Below, piece after piece: positions 35,251 through 48,420 of a stretch of DNA of 64,000 nucleotides. Where the stretch lies: contig JAQFVV010000020.1 in assembly GCA_028023455.1 (NCBI GenBank), positions 11,326,385 to 11,390,384 on the forward strand, given 5' to 3'. The notes beneath the pieces were generated by a model. That model was not told the origin of the DNA and ran no database searches. It saw only the letters and a list, made by a program, of their open reading frames with translations. Source of the stretch: Epiperipatus broadwayi. Lineage: Eukaryota; Onychophora; Udeonychophora; Euonychophora; Peripatidae. A program made the translations under genes and the position numbers. Each line of letters opens with the position of its first letter. The first letter of the stretch is position 1.

Positions 35251-38200
35251 TGTAATTGTTATCTAATAATTGTTCCTCTAATTACAGCTTAATAAAACTC
35301 AAACTTGTCTTTTAATTGCTTTAAAGTAGAAAAAGTCTGGAAACAGATAATACACTTCCAAAGTTTCTAAAAAATTGAAGACCTAAAGCCAATATGTGAT
35401 TAAAAAACTATTTACTAACATTATTCTTATAAAAACTATTCTATCAATATAAATTTGAATGGTTAATGGAAGGACAGTCCATAGACCATTTTACAGTTGT
35501 GTGATACACATTAAAATATGGAATGGATGTTTTGGCAACCAGATTTAATCTTCTGATGAAAATCTTGTTAAAGAAAGCAATTTATGAAATTATATAACAA
35601 AGCTAGTAATATAAATTACAGCAATATTATAGAAAATAATCTTATCAGGTTAACAGATGTGAGAGTCATAGATTTTTAAAATAAAAGATTACCATATCTG
35701 GTTGACAAACAAAGCACAAATCAAATGTGTCAACTAGTAAACAAACAACTTATGCTGAAGGTAGTTCAAACAATATAACAATCATCATTCGCATGACAAT
35801 CTTTTCATACATGTTTCCAAATCACCTATTATGGACTAGCCCTACTTTTTCTTCTAGATCTGCCTAATCCTATTACATTCACATGAGAATAAAACTACAA
35901 CTGTCTTAATATCTAATAATCCTAACAAATAATCCCAAGAATTATTCAAAATGGTGAAAAAGGAAAAGTAGAGGCATAGAATGAGATGTGAAGAAGATTG
36001 TGAGGAACAGTCAAACTGTTAATATTTTTGCTTAAAAAGTGTAAGAAGTTGTGATTATTTTGAAAAGAATTATTTCATTATTTAAGAATAATTATCGGTC
36101 TTTAGAATAGGCTGTGTTAGATCAGGAGAAAGTGGCTGTGAAGATTTATGTTTAACAACTCACTTGAAAAAAGCTTTTAAAGAAAACTAGACTAATACTA
36201 CATAGTTGATTTAATTCAACTTATGATTCTATTAGAAAAAATGATTTCTTTCTAAAAATATGTAAAACTTTAAATATCAAAAAAACTATTACTTTAAATT
36301 GACAAAATGCTGACCAATAAAAAAATTTAAGGGAATCTAAATTATAATCACAGTAGATATAAAATTATGTAATATGGTCTTTTATAGAGATCAGTTCTGA
36401 AAATAATCTCACAATAAAAAAAAAAAAAGTATGCTCAACTTTTCATAAACTGAATATAATTTTTTATAACAATAGAGTAAACATAATTTTAGCCCATGCT
36501 TTGTTAGGAATAACTTGGATCATGATCTAAATCTAAAATAATTTTTAGAAAACAATCTTTTGGAAAGCCTGTGGGCATTATCAAAGAGAAGTTTTCTATA
36601 TATTAGCATATCCTATGATTATACAGTCTGCATCTGTTGTAGAAAAAGTGCTCACATTAAATTCTCTCTACACAAATATTATCATGAGAAAACCAGTATG
36701 CTCGAGGCAACTTCTTTAAGATAACTCCTTTCCTTTTACAAATTCTTCAGTTCCCACATGCAATATAGTATAAAAAATATTATAAAGCAAAGGTTTGTTG
36801 GAAAGATTTGGTGTCAACTATATAAAGGCCATTTTTCCTTTATCTAATTATTTCAAAGTAATGATATTCATGATAGAAATTAATCATAACCAAATGATCT
36901 TAAGTTTGAATGCTGGATGTGACAGAATTGGGTATAATCCAAAAACCTAAACTTTCAAAGTATGCCATTCTATTACTGCACCAAACCATACAGAATTGTA
37001 TTGTAGAAGACTTGTTAAAAATGATGTACTTTTATGCTAGTAATTATTACAACACATCTTCTCTAATATTTAAGAATTGAGACTTGTAATAAATGTCAAG
37101 TACTGTTATTAAAAATTAAAAGAGGAATTATCAATATAAATATTCAGAAATCATTCAATAAATAGAATAAATAACATGGTTATTATCTATCATATCATGA
37201 AATTTCCATATATTCATCTAGGATAAGACCTCAGAAATTAGATAAGATTATGACAGATTATGACTACTATGGCTTGTAAAATGCTATTCGGTAAATATAA
37301 TTAAGCGAGATTATGTATTGTATAATCCTGGAGAAACTTTCAAATGTTCCTGAAATATAAATTATTGTCAAGAATTTCACGAGATGCAAGTTTTAAAACT
37401 TATACTATTTTAACATGACAAAGGCAAGATTTTAAATATGTTTAAGTACCAAAATCTGGGTCATCACTGCATTAAATATTTTCAGTTTGAAAGAATTGGT
37501 GTTTTTTTAGATAATGATTTAATAATTTTCAGTATGGCTTTCTGTTGATGTAGGATCCAGAGTAATACATCTTGTGATCCTGTTTGCAGCAAGAACGTGT
37601 GGTTTTTAAGTTTTTCTAAAGAAGAAACCGTATCAAATGCAATATACATTTAAACTACCTTCCATTTTCAGATTTCCAATTAAAAAAAAAAAAAAATGGT
37701 TAAATTTTCATTTTAAAATACACTTTAAAAATTAAAATGTTTTTAGTCATGTGAGCAATGATTAAAAGTTTAATAATCATTTAATTCATGTTTTTTGAAG
37801 GTCATGTGACATTTGAACTAGAAGCAGTTCCTTAAGTATAATAATTTCACTTAAATGATCAAACAGAGAATTATTATTTTTTCTTTGATTAGCTAAAATA
37901 AAACCAAAAACTTATATTTCTTGATTACATCATTTTACCATGGTGCTGAAATTACAGAGCATTGTTATGGGGATTCTGCCATTTTGTATATGGAAGTCAA
38001 TAATTTAAAAATAACCTTTTTTCAAAACACTGCTAAAATCTTTTTGTTTCCTTAGAGCTAAATTACTCAATTCTTTGAAAATTTTAAATAACACAAAATT
38101 ATATAAAATATTAGTATACTATCATGAAAAAGTCATATGATTATTCCAAAAAGATTTTTTGCTATATAAAATGCCAATAAGAAATCCTTTAAATTCTGAT

Positions 38201-38490
38201 GTTATTGGCATTAATCTATGGGCTATATATTCCAATGATAATATTTAAATTTTCTTTTAACTTCTAATATTCTAAATGAACATAAGATATCAACAATTAG
38301 TGATAATAAATGCACATATCTTCTTTATCTTTATGGCTTAGCATAGTGGTGTAGAATGACAAATTCAAGTCAAGCTTGTCATTCTTCAAATATCAAATGT
38401 CCTAAATAAACTTGGGATAATCAATAGCAAAAAACTAATAAAGATATATCTTCTTTGGAGAATGACAAACTCAAAACGATAATGGTTAAA
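35251..38490. other. AT-rich DNA, mostly unclassified
   Basis: Holds one probable SINE (36895-37005, listed separately) and an A-run at 37681-37696. No gene is seen. Confidence 0.5.
36895..37005 (-). repeat. Probable SINE, family C, diverged
   Basis: Shares the outer phrases taagtttgaa at the left and accatacag at the right, in the same order and spacing, with 24940-25052. The interior is strongly diverged. tRNA boxes are only faintly visible. Confidence 0.4.
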
Positions 38491-38499
38491 CAACTTACT

Positions 38500-38552
38500 C
38501 TGGTTTGCACTGAGTGGCACTACTGTATGGAGAGTTTTGCCTGTAAAGATAA
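38500..38552 (+). repeat. Fragment of the 3635-4087 repeat family
   Basis: Reads ctggtttgcactgagtggca then ctactgtatggagagttttg and cct. Matches 42408-42452 closely and the right-arm terminus of the fold-back at 4045-4078 more distantly. No ribozyme core is kept. The minus-strand open frame at 38386-38631 crosses it and is not a gene. Confidence 0.5.
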
Positions 38553-38639
38553 AGGTTCTTGAATTGAGGCTCAACTTTGTCACTTCCCATCTGTAATCAT
38601 CATATGGTCTTTCAAGTAATAAACCATTCAAATATATAT

Positions 38640-40426
38640 TATCTTATTTCTTAGTGGCATCTAATGTAGTATAGCCTAATGACTACTTGCTTTACTAATA
38701 AATCTCTTTGTCAGATCCGTGAATTTTCAAGTTGAACGCAGCATTAGATTTTTTCTTTTAGATAGTAATCTGGCCAACAAGATGTCCTATATTGGTAATG
38801 AATGCTGCATACTACTAATAATTTGAGAATAAATTTCCTAGAATGAAATGAAATGATCGAGTGAATGTCATCCCATTCACCATAAACGATTTAAAATTAT
38901 ATGATGCCGACTTAGATTATTTAAAAAAATGACTTATTCCTAAAAGTATCGGGCATATAGTTTGTCTTACATTTAATGTCTAATATGGTACTAACAACAT
39001 TTTTGAATACTATTGTCAATATCAAAGTGACTTGTTTCAGACTTTGATGTATATTTACGAGACACTATGTTAGATTATTAACGTTTGAAAAAACTGATTG
39101 AATCCTGGTTTTATATCTACTCACAAAAATTTGTCCTGAGTGGTTTAATGCAGTATTATGGTAGATTCAGAAGTTAAAGATCATTCAGTTGCTTTCAGTG
39201 CTTAAATATCTTGTAACTTCCCAAAAGATAAACCATAATTATATATTTAACAATAATTTCAAAAAATGACAGCCATTGATCTCTAATTATTATTCAAATC
39301 ATATAAGTTTTATTATTTTCGACTTTGACAGATAATGATTTGCATCTCCTTTTTGTTATTTAAAATAATGAAATCTGTGTTTCCCTCGAATAATTAACAC
39401 TAAAAATAGGCTTGCTTCTTGCTTTGCTGAAACAGCCTCACAGTATAATGATTAGCATATTTACTGCCATGTCCATGATCTTATATAATGATCTACAATT
39501 AAAATTTGAGCCTGTTCATATCACAAACAGATTCAAGTTTTTTCTTTCAGATAACTGAATCATAAATAATCCAGCGAACATTTTGTTCTCCAGCTATTCT
39601 TAGCTAAGGCTAAACATCCCATGGTAGTCTCGATGAGGTATCGGTGAACTGACTATAAAAAAATAATCAAGTTATATATATTACCTTCACCATTGGAGGG
39701 AAGAAGTAATATTGCTACCGGCAATGAGTTCATAATTAATTATCTTTTCTGAATCAGTAGGGTTTATAGTGGATATTGTTTATTTTGAAAGGCATTATTT
39801 ATTTTTTGATGAATTGCACAACTAATCTTATAACAAAAAAACCATTCCATGATTCTTTACAAAAATTCACCACTGTATTTTTTTAAATTCAATTTCATTT
39901 CATTGTACAATTCTGAAGATATATCAAGCAAAGAAGGTCATGTATATATACGTTTATTCTTTCAAAAAAGTGTAATCATTAATTAAAAATCATTGTAGAT
40001 TTCTGTAATATTTTACATACTTAAACAAAATTTTTCAATCTTTTTATGTTATAGTAATGGGGGGGGGGGGTTTCCAATACCTTTGGCATAATGATAATTC
40101 TATATACAACTATGTAATTACAATAAGATTTGCAAAATAATTTAATAAGAAAAAGTTTTTTTTGTAGTATTTATTACTTTGATAAGCCTTCAAGATTTAT
40201 CCAACAAATGCGAATACCTAAAAATAATCATTAAAATGATGTATCTTTATCACTTAATGTTTAATTATTTCTAACATTTTTCTTTCTCTACAAAATATTG
40301 TATATGTATATACTTTTTAACTATTCTCTTATGTGCATATATTGTAATGATTTTTAGCCAAAAGTATAAAATCAGAATTTAAAAATATTACCAAAATCAC
40401 ACTTTTCTTTATTTTGCTGTAATATC
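38640..40426. other. AT-rich DNA, no recognised gene
   Basis: Contains a G-run at about 40060-40070. A tRNA-like A box may exist near 39438-39455 (cagtataatgattagcat), but no B box follows. Nothing else is seen. Confidence 0.5.
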
Positions 40427-40652
40427 CTATAAATACAATTTAACTAAACCACTTCGAACACTTTTTAACAAAACTCTTTATTTGTACATACACCTACGTT
40501 TGGAGTGTCCTGCAGTCTTCTTCAGAGCCAGTTCATGAACTGGCCCTGAAGAAAACTGCAGTCCATTCAAAACGTAGGTGTATGTATATATGTACAAATA
40601 AAGAGTTTTGCTAAAAAGTGTTCAAAGGGGTTTAGATAAATTGTATTTACAG
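40427..40652. repeat. 226-bp palindrome with paired hammerhead-like cores
   Basis: An almost continuous inverted repeat centred on gccagttcatgaactggc (40527-40544), with arms of about 104 bases differing at a few sites and one 4-base indel. Outward from the centre, each arm reads CTGAAGA (40546-40552 plus; 40519-40525 minus), a degenerate stem II, then AAACGTAGGTGTATGTA and an aataaagag polyadenylation-like signal. Order and spacing fit a hammerhead (CTGANGA - stem II - GAAA - stem III) whose GAAA box has become CAAA or AAAA. Head-to-head copies of the end of a Penelope-like or similar element would explain it. Confidence 0.75.
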
Positions 40653-41595
40653 AATTTAAAAACTGAAAAATGTTAATGTAAAAAAATATATTTTGAAGTG
40701 AAATTATGATTTCAAAAAAGCAGAAATTTAAGTGCTAAACATGATATCGTTAAATTGATAAATGGCATTGGCTAAACTAGCAAATATTTCAATGAGAATT
40801 ACTGGCTAATATAGTAACCATATACTGTATATGTAAGACTTTTCAGAGCATTTCGGTTTTAATTAAGTAAAGCATTCGACAGACATCTCTTTTATGAGCT
40901 TGTTTGCATCTAGTTTTTCTTCTGAAATTTGTTCATTTTTATTAGTTTTTCTTTTAATTCTTTTTCATATGCATACAAACATTAATTTTAATTACAAAAC
41001 CAGAAAATTCTAAAAAAATTATCAGTATTAAATTAAAAATAAATCCTTTATTAAAAGTGAAAGTTGTAAAATAATTGGCGATTTAAATTATGAATATGGT
41101 ATAGCTACATCAATGATCTGCACCATTTTAAAAAATATGGGGAAAAAGGTTCCCTGATATGGTATTTTACGTTGAACATCATGGAAATATGAACTTTTTT
41201 GGTAATGTGGATTAATCAAAAGCAAATGATAGCATCTATTAAGTGATAGTTTGTGAATTTTTTTGCTAAGATTCCTAGTACAAATACTTTCCTTGTGAAT
41301 AAGTTCATTGCTAACAAAATATGGTATACCAAATAAAGAAAAGAACTGAATTGTATAGTGTTATAAGGTATGGTGAGGCTGCTAGTGTAGATAGCATTTC
41401 TGCTGAATGCTATGAAAAAGTGAAATTAACAATCGATGAATCTTTGCTAGCCGATGCAAGTTTATTTATGTTTTTAATTTGTGCTTTTAAAAAGTTTCAG
41501 TTTTCATTAAAATTTAATTACACAGTATGTACAGTAATTAATTTTATATATATATTTTTATCCTGCTTAATAAGTTATTTTGGATAGTAATCATA
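40653..41595. other. AT-rich DNA, no recognised feature
   Basis: The plus-strand open frame at 41321-41587 shows no recognisable domain in its 88 residues; its second half is hydrophobic low-complexity. I see no reason to call it a gene. Confidence 0.45.
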
Positions 41596-41603
41596 GTCTA
41601 GAC

Positions 41604-42048
41604 CAGGAGTGTCCAACAAGTCGATCGTGATCCACCGGTCAATCGCAAAGCCATTTTTGCTTGATCGCAAGGCCAATCTGGCAAGAGCTTTCAGGTAACG
41701 AGTGAAACAAATTAAGTCAAGATTTTCAAGTTTTTTTGTTCTCAATTTTTTTTTCAATTCTAGATAGTTGAAGTCCACTAAGTCATATCATTATTGAAAA
41801 TGATATTTTTAATCTTGACTTAATGTAGCTAATTTGAATTAATAAATATTGTTAATAATTAGTCATGTTGCTTTAATTTCCTCGGACATGAGTTTTTTGG
41901 CCCGTTAAATAATTGTTATTTTTTACTAAGTAGATATATAAAAATAATATGTATTTCACACCTCACTCTACTTAGACTACGCCTACGACAACAAGTCAAT
42001 CGCAACACATTTTTAAAATAAAATGAACACAAAAGCTGGTCACCCCTG
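41604..42048. mobile_element. Non-autonomous hAT element, 445 bp
   Basis: Termini are CAGGAGTGTCCAACA and AGCTGGTCACCCCTG, an imperfect inverted repeat of the hAT type. Target duplications gtctagac (41596-41603) and gtttagac (42049-42056) match at 7 of 8. The subterminal phrase gtcaatcgcaa occurs near both ends in direct orientation. The minus-strand frame at 41575-41778 lies partly outside the element and shows no transposase motif, so coding capacity is lost. Confidence 0.9.
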
Positions 42049-42056
42049 GTTTAGAC

Positions 42057-44449
42057 CATATTCTTGGACAAATTATTTCTAAATACATGTATTTCAATAT
42101 AAGTAGAGTACTTTTCAAATAATGCACACCTTCAACTATTTGGGCTAAACGAAATTGCTAAAGATTTTTCCTTTATCATTGATGATAAAGCATCTTAATT
42201 TTTATTACAATGATTACTAAAAGTCTTTATAAATGGCATTCAAAATACTAAAAACACTTTGCAAATGATTCTTTAGTTGCTGAGAGTCACCAAAAAATAG
42301 GTCTGATAGTGAAGTTTTAAATTTAAACCACTAAACATCACATGATCACCATCTCTATACTAGCACATAATTGTTATGCACAAGCCTTCTGGCATCCATT
42401 GATTATTCTGTTTGGCACAGGGTGGCACTACTAAATGGAGAGTTTTGCCTTTGTTTAAGTTTTAAACTTAGAAAATATTACAGCCTTAAAAACCATAAAT
42501 AAATTTTGTCATCATATTTCATAAATAGTTCTCAATTTAGAATATATATAAAAGCCCTTTATATATTTAAAAAAAAAAAATCATAAAATAGTTACAATAA
42601 CATAATTAAGTATTAGAATAATTATAAACAAATAGTTTTATATAAAAATTGTATGAAATATTGCTCAAAAATATAAAATTTCTTTTATTTCAAGATTTTT
42701 AAGAATTCTGAATTCTATCTTCAGGCATTTTGAAAATGATTTAAAAGTGAGAAAAGTTGTCTATTTTAATCAATAATTAACATGAAGTTAGTTCCTGGTT
42801 TCATTGATGACATATGGTTAACTTGTAGACTACAGAATAACAATTGAGAAAATAAATTAAAAATGTTGTACTTAAAAAACCCAAGTACTAAAAAACTGCC
42901 TAATCTGATACAAAGTATGGAATAAATTAATTCTATCACCATATTAGCAAAAAATGAATACTCAATTTATGGAGAATCTCTCCTCATTCATTATTACTTA
43001 TGACTCACTAAAATGCTGAATGCCTGCAACTAGTTGATAAATCTCACTTCATCAGTTAATTATAAACTTAAAAAAAACAGCATATAGTGAAAAAATATAG
43101 TTAAATGAATGTTTTGACTCAATAAATAAATAATTGTATGGTCTATTACTTGCAACTGTCCTGTGATTAGTTCTAGTAAATTAGATGACAGTTGTTTTTA
43201 TTTTTATTAAGAAATCCATTTATAATGTGTTAGAAGTAGTTATAAATAAAAGTAATTCTGCATTATGGTCAATTGCTTAAATGGAAAAACACTCAAGGGG
43301 AACTGTTGTATTCAACAGTTCTAATCAACTGATCAAACAAGAATTGTTAGGCTCTGTTTTATTTCTGTTATACACAGTTTTTTATTCTATTTTATAGTAA
43401 AAATAAAAGCATCAATAAGCAATCACTAAAATGAAAATGACCTGTATAACAATAAAAACAAGATTAGAAAATACTAGACTAATATCACTTAAAGCATTGG
43501 ACACAATAGATTTAATAACGATCACTCACTCAATAACCATAAAGTAGATTGGAAAATGAAAAATATGTTTTACATGACATTTAAAAATATAGTTTTGAAT
43601 GCCATTTTCTTGAATCATACTAAACTTGAGCTGCTGCTGCTAAAAAAATTAAGTAACTACTTCAGACACCCTATTTGCTTTTATGTCAGGTGCTGCATGA
43701 ATTCAAACTACAACAGACTTCACAGGTGGTGGATAGTGGAGACCAACTGTGAATATCAAATAAGCAATGCCAAACTCAAGAGTTCTTTCTACTTTGCAGA
43801 ATAGGATGTTGATTCATCAAGGGCTAGGTACTATTTCCAATACAAACAATATTTTCTGTCTCCTTTTTCTTCTTCAACCAAGTAAGTTATACTGTAGGGC
43901 CTGGTCATCGTGAGCATCTCATGCCATCGGATACCTCCTTATAATAATTGTGACAATGGAATTATGTTCAACAAAAATGCCACCTTTTAACAACATGCAT
44001 AGCATTTCTACTACAATTTTCTAATAATGAGCACAAGGCTGGAAATCCTTAGTTGTGATCATTGAGACAATATAATTCACTAATCAGTCAATTTGGATTT
44101 AAGTGAGATAGAAGTTTTGTCTGACAAAGATTATATGTTTAGGCAATCTTATTTAAGGATTCCCTGTCTACCACAGGTGAGCAAGAGCTTTAAAAATGGT
44201 CAGGCTCATATAATCTAACAAGATTATCACACATGGCAGATAACTCATTTCAGTGATAGAGATAAATGAGAATAGTAAGAATAATATCAGTAGTAGTATA
44301 GTAGATGGGTGGTAGCACTACAAACATGTATCAAAAAAAAATATTATTCTAAACACAGATACATAAAATGTGTCAACTTTACTTGATACAAACTTTGACA
44401 CAAAGAATTGCACTTGTGACTAAAGAACTGTCACGTTTTAAGATTGATA
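42057..44449. other. AT-rich DNA with one repeat fragment
   Basis: Segment 42379-42452 is listed separately. The open frame at 43556-43804 has no identifiable domain. The rest is unclassified. Confidence 0.5.
42379..42452 (+). repeat. Fragment of the 3635-4087 repeat family
   Basis: Begins atgcacaagccttctggcat ccattgatta, identical or nearly so to 4008-4037 in the right arm of the fold-back, and ends agttttgcct like that arm. The middle carries a different stretch (ggcacagggtggcactac) shared with 38500-38552. This shows the fold-back's arm is an interspersed repeat. Confidence 0.75.
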
Positions 44450-47400
44450 TAACTATTCCTAGTGAAACTTGATCTCCCAAAGGAAGGAAGTTTATTAGAA
44501 AAGAAGATATGTTTTTTTGGAAAGGCAAATGAGTTAGTGAAAGAATGTATAGCATTGAATTTGGTTATAAAATCTAATTTAGTATCTTTCTATTATTCAA
44601 ATTTGCTTTTGTTTGTTCATCTGCATAACAAAATGGTTGCTTTCTTCTTTATAACTTAAAGCTGAATGCAATTTTTGTAAAATTGGTATTCCTCATGATA
44701 ATCAATGAAAGGTTAATGCCTTGCATGTTACTAGATTTCATTTAATCAATGTCTATGCTCTAATTTTAGATTCAGGGGGGGAAAGGTTTTAGTTCTTGTA
44801 GAATATCATTTTTACAGCAATATCATTAAAATTGAATTTTTTATTTTGGGGATTTTAATGCACGTGTTGGCACAAATAGGAGACTTTGGCCAAAAGTTAT
44901 CAGAAATAATGGTATTAGAATTGTAAATTGAAATGGTTTGTTATTATTGAATTTATGCATAACACATGGATTAGCTATCACTAACATTTTATTTAGGCAG
45001 AAAACCTGCTACAATCCACACTCAAAACAATGACATTTAATATTTATATTATTGTTAGGAGTTAGAATACAAGAGTTCACATTAAAAAAGAATTCATAAG
45101 TTCAGATTATTAGACAGATCATAGATTAGAATATTCTAGGATTAAAATGATAATTGCATTAAAAATACATATTATTCCAATCAGAAGAAAATTGATGTTC
45201 GTTCTAAAGAATATAGTATAAATACTAAATTTCAACAGCTATTAAACACTAAAATTGCTAATTTGAATCTTCAGAACTATCATAGGTACTTATGTATTAT
45301 TTCGTAACTCAAGCTTGTCAGCCATGTTTTTTATAATTATACATTTTCAGGGGCATAGAAATATTTTTTTATTTTCTATTCTCAAAAAATTTATCGAATG
45401 TACATTACTTATGAAGTTTAAAAAATATTAATAAATTGATTATAAATTCCTGTTAAGTTTAAAAAATATTAATAAATCTATTATAAACTCCATTCACAAG
45501 ATTTAATTAATTTTTTTATTTATAATTTTAAAATGCTAACATGTTCCTAACATTGTTGGGATTTTTTTATGTTCAGCATAAGATTGTATTCATATACTTT
45601 TATTTTGTGTCTAGTTTTTTGAAAAACATTTTCACAAAATGATTAAAATTTGGGATCGTCCATTGACAGAGGACCATGCAGTAAAGTATGTCCAAAGGTC
45701 TTAGGGATTTTAGGCCACCAACATGAATAACTCACATTTATTATTTTGTTTGATGCAGTTTAAATTATTAAATTTATTTTAATTACAATTATTTGTTATG
45801 TAATTTTTTTTATTTTTATAATAACAATAACAAAAAGTGTTAAATATGATAGCATCTAGTCAGCGACATTAAATACTAACAAAATAAATTTATGTATTAA
45901 AATTCAGCATATAATAAATGATTTATTATTTTTTAAGTTTAACAAGTAACATATATTTGATAAAATAATATTGAAAAAAAAAAGTAAAGAAATATTTGTA
46001 TGCCTCCGAAAATGTATAATTAAAAAAAAATACGGCTGCCATGCTTGGGTTATGGAATAATACGTAAGTACCTTATCATATTACTGAAGCATGGAATTTT
46101 TTTAAGAAGTGCATTATAGATTCACTAAAAAAAATCACGATTGGTTTTCTCACATTTAATTTACTATTTCTCTAAATTGAGAATGCCACTTGTTCCTTTT
46201 TAATTAAGTCATTAATAATATGATGTCAAATTTCATAATAAACATAAAAGATTTGAAGGCAGAAGTTCAGTGACTGACAAGGCTTAAAAATTAGTGGACT
46301 AAAATTGCAAAGAAGATAGACATTCACTGACTGTGATCATTCAAGATTTTTTTTGATGCATTGAAAGCAACATATGGATCTGAGAAAAGATATCACAATC
46401 CTATTAAATCCAAACAATGGCCTTCTCTTATATGATGTCAGTGATATTTTGGAACAGGAGGAAAAAATATTTTGATCATCTTTTGAATAATGATATAGTA
46501 ATTGATGATTTTTAATGATATATCCATTTTATCTATTCATTTAGATTTGGACAAAGATATCCAGCTTAATGATGTCAAAACAGCACTTTGTACTCTTAAA
46601 AAATGGAAAGAATGCATAACCTGGCAAAATATCTAGAGAAGTTTTAAAATATGGTGGTGATACCTTCAAAAATATTGGAATTTTTTAGAAATTTCTGGAC
46701 TGATGTAGTTCATGTCATCTGATGTTAGGGATGTTTTAATAGTCCCAATTTTTAAAAACAATGAAAATAGAACAAGATTGTAGTAATTATTAAGGAATAT
46801 CAAATCCTCTACAATAAAAATAATTTCAAGAATTACCAAAGACTCCATGTGGTTTTAGGGAATTAAGAAGCACTATATATATGATTTTTGTTGCCAGGCA
46901 AATGTAAGAAACAGAAACAAAGGAATGAATTTATATATTGCTTTTATCAAGGTATTTAATACAATTGATCAAACAGGTCTAGGTATTGTTTGAAATTAGT
47001 TGGTTGTCGAACAAAATTTATCCCTATTAAACAGCTTCTACATGACGGAAAGAAAGTATTAATACTACAGGTGGAAAATCTGAAGCATTTGAAATGAAAA
47101 CTGGTGTTAAATAAGGATGTGTAATTGCTTGAAATTTATTTTCAATTTTTATGACAGTGCTCTTTGGAATTGTTATCAGAGAGGATTCAAGATATGATAA
47201 TGGTCTGCTGGTGAAAATTTTTAAAGTGAATGAATTAACAGCAAAAACAAAAGCTTCATCTTCTTGGATCCTGGATTTACAGTGTGCTGATGATTGGGCT
47301 ATTTTTGCCCATTCAAAAGATCTTGGTTTATTAATTTTCAAAAAAGTTTTTTATCAGCCAGTGACAGAATACTAATCTTCAGCAACTTTCAGCTTGGATA

Positions 47401-48015
47401 ATTATCAACTTGAAAACGTAAACCAGTTTAAATATCTTGATAGTTTTATAAGTAGAAAGGTGGATGTTGAGATCCGACACAGACTCCAATATGCTGCTGC
47501 TGTTTTTAACAAATTAAAAGATGGAGTATTTCATAGGGGAATTATGTAAAGTTTAATTTTATCTACTTTATTGTATAGATGTGAAACTTGGATACCCTAT
47601 TGGTGCAATATAAAGGTATTAGAAAAGTTTAATTTATAGATGCTCCATAAAAATTTTAAAAATATAATGGCATGTAAAATGTTCTTTCAGCTTCCAGCAT
47701 ATGATAATAATAAGTCATGCCTTTGTTGGATCGGACAATGAAAAACTTCCTAAAAAGATGTTTTAGAGTTGATTTTAACAAGGATTTTGTACGAAAGATA
47801 GACCCTGCTTACTTTACAAGGATTATCTCAAAGGTATTCTAAAGAAATGCAACGTCAATTGCTTTCATTGGGAAGATAATGGCAGTGAATAGAATACATT
47901 GGAAAGTTACAATTAGACATGGTGTAGAAATATTTCAGAAAAAAATTTTCTGCCGAGAAAACTAAAAGACAACTTGTAAATTAACAAATAAACAGAAAAC
48001 TGGAGCAGCATATTT
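44450..48015 (+). mobile_element. Decayed APE-type LINE (endonuclease plus RT), interrupted
   Basis: From 44462 the frame reads EGSLLEKKICFFGKANE, then KECIALNLVIKSNLVS, an endonuclease segment. From 44848 it reads GDFNARVGTNRRLWPKVI and ITHGLAITNILF, the catalytic GDFN box and following block. Reverse transcriptase traces start near 46560; 46940-47340 aligns with FVDLTKAFDTV, FIPIKQLLHDGKK, a KTGV-GC motif and ADDWAIFAHS (47282-47320, catalytic ADD kept). C-terminal parts include RKVDVEIRHRLQYAAAVFNK (47454 on) and remnants of the tail family to 48015. Proteins from this LINE type are often annotated in databases as craniofacial development protein 2-like. Stops and frameshifts abound. It is split by the element at 45285-46072. 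Open frames at 44462-44659 and 47151-47375 are real LINE fragments; minus-strand frames are shadows. Confidence 0.88.
45285..46072 (+). mobile_element. Probable Merlin-type DNA transposon, non-autonomous, 788 bp
   Basis: Long terminal inverted repeats of about 85 bases: the left starts GGTACTTATGTATTATTTCG and the right ends with its near complement TAATACGTAAGTACC. Flanks ctatcata (45277-45284) and ttatcata (46073-46080) form an 8-bp duplication, 7 of 8 matching. Inside, the plus strand from 45639 reads MIKIWDRPLTEDHAVKYVQ before a stop, resembling the start of ISXO2/Merlin-type transposases. GG termini and 8-9-bp duplications are known for Merlin. The rest of the gene is missing. The superfamily call is inference; the element borders are seen directly. 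Confidence 0.75.
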
Positions 48016-48129
48016 TATATGTAAATGTATTTGTGGTTCACAAGTTAGTTTGTAAAGTTACTGCAAAACTCACTTTTAAGAATAATTTTTTTATCCTCTC
48101 TCCCTCCTTTTATTTTTTTAACTCAAAAA

Positions 48130-48420
48130 AAAAAAAAAAGGAGAGAGAGAAAACAGCTACTTCAATAATTAGTTTTGCAGTACAGTACTATACAAACTAA
48201 TCTATGAATTCCAAATTTGTTCACATATAGAACATGCTGGACCAATTTTCTATTCCCTTGTTAATTTACAATGTTTTTATTTAATTTCCTCAGCAGAAAA
48301 TTGTTCTTTTTGAAATCCAACAGCATGTCTAATTGCAGCTCTCCGATGTATTCTATTCTCTGCTATATCGTCCCAATGGAAACAATTGACATTGCATGTC
48401 CTTAGAATGTTTTTAATAAT
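48130..48420 (-). mobile_element. Inverted LINE tail facing 47850-48080
   Basis: Reverse complement of the preceding LINE's tail. Minus strand reads TCNVNCFHWDDIAENRIHR then RAAIRHAVGFQKEQFSAEEI, open and better preserved than the plus copy. The two tails meet at an A/T-rich and gagagaga junction (48085-48150), so their 3' ends abut. Either a second copy inserted head-on, or an inverted duplication occurred. The preserved frame shows the family's true C terminus: a His-Trp box then a basic helix. Confidence 0.85.

Noticed and set aside
41321-41587. 88-residue plus-strand open frame with normal-looking first half
   Set aside because: No recognisable domain, hydrophobic low-complexity second half, no splice or promoter context, and it ends beside a hAT insertion.
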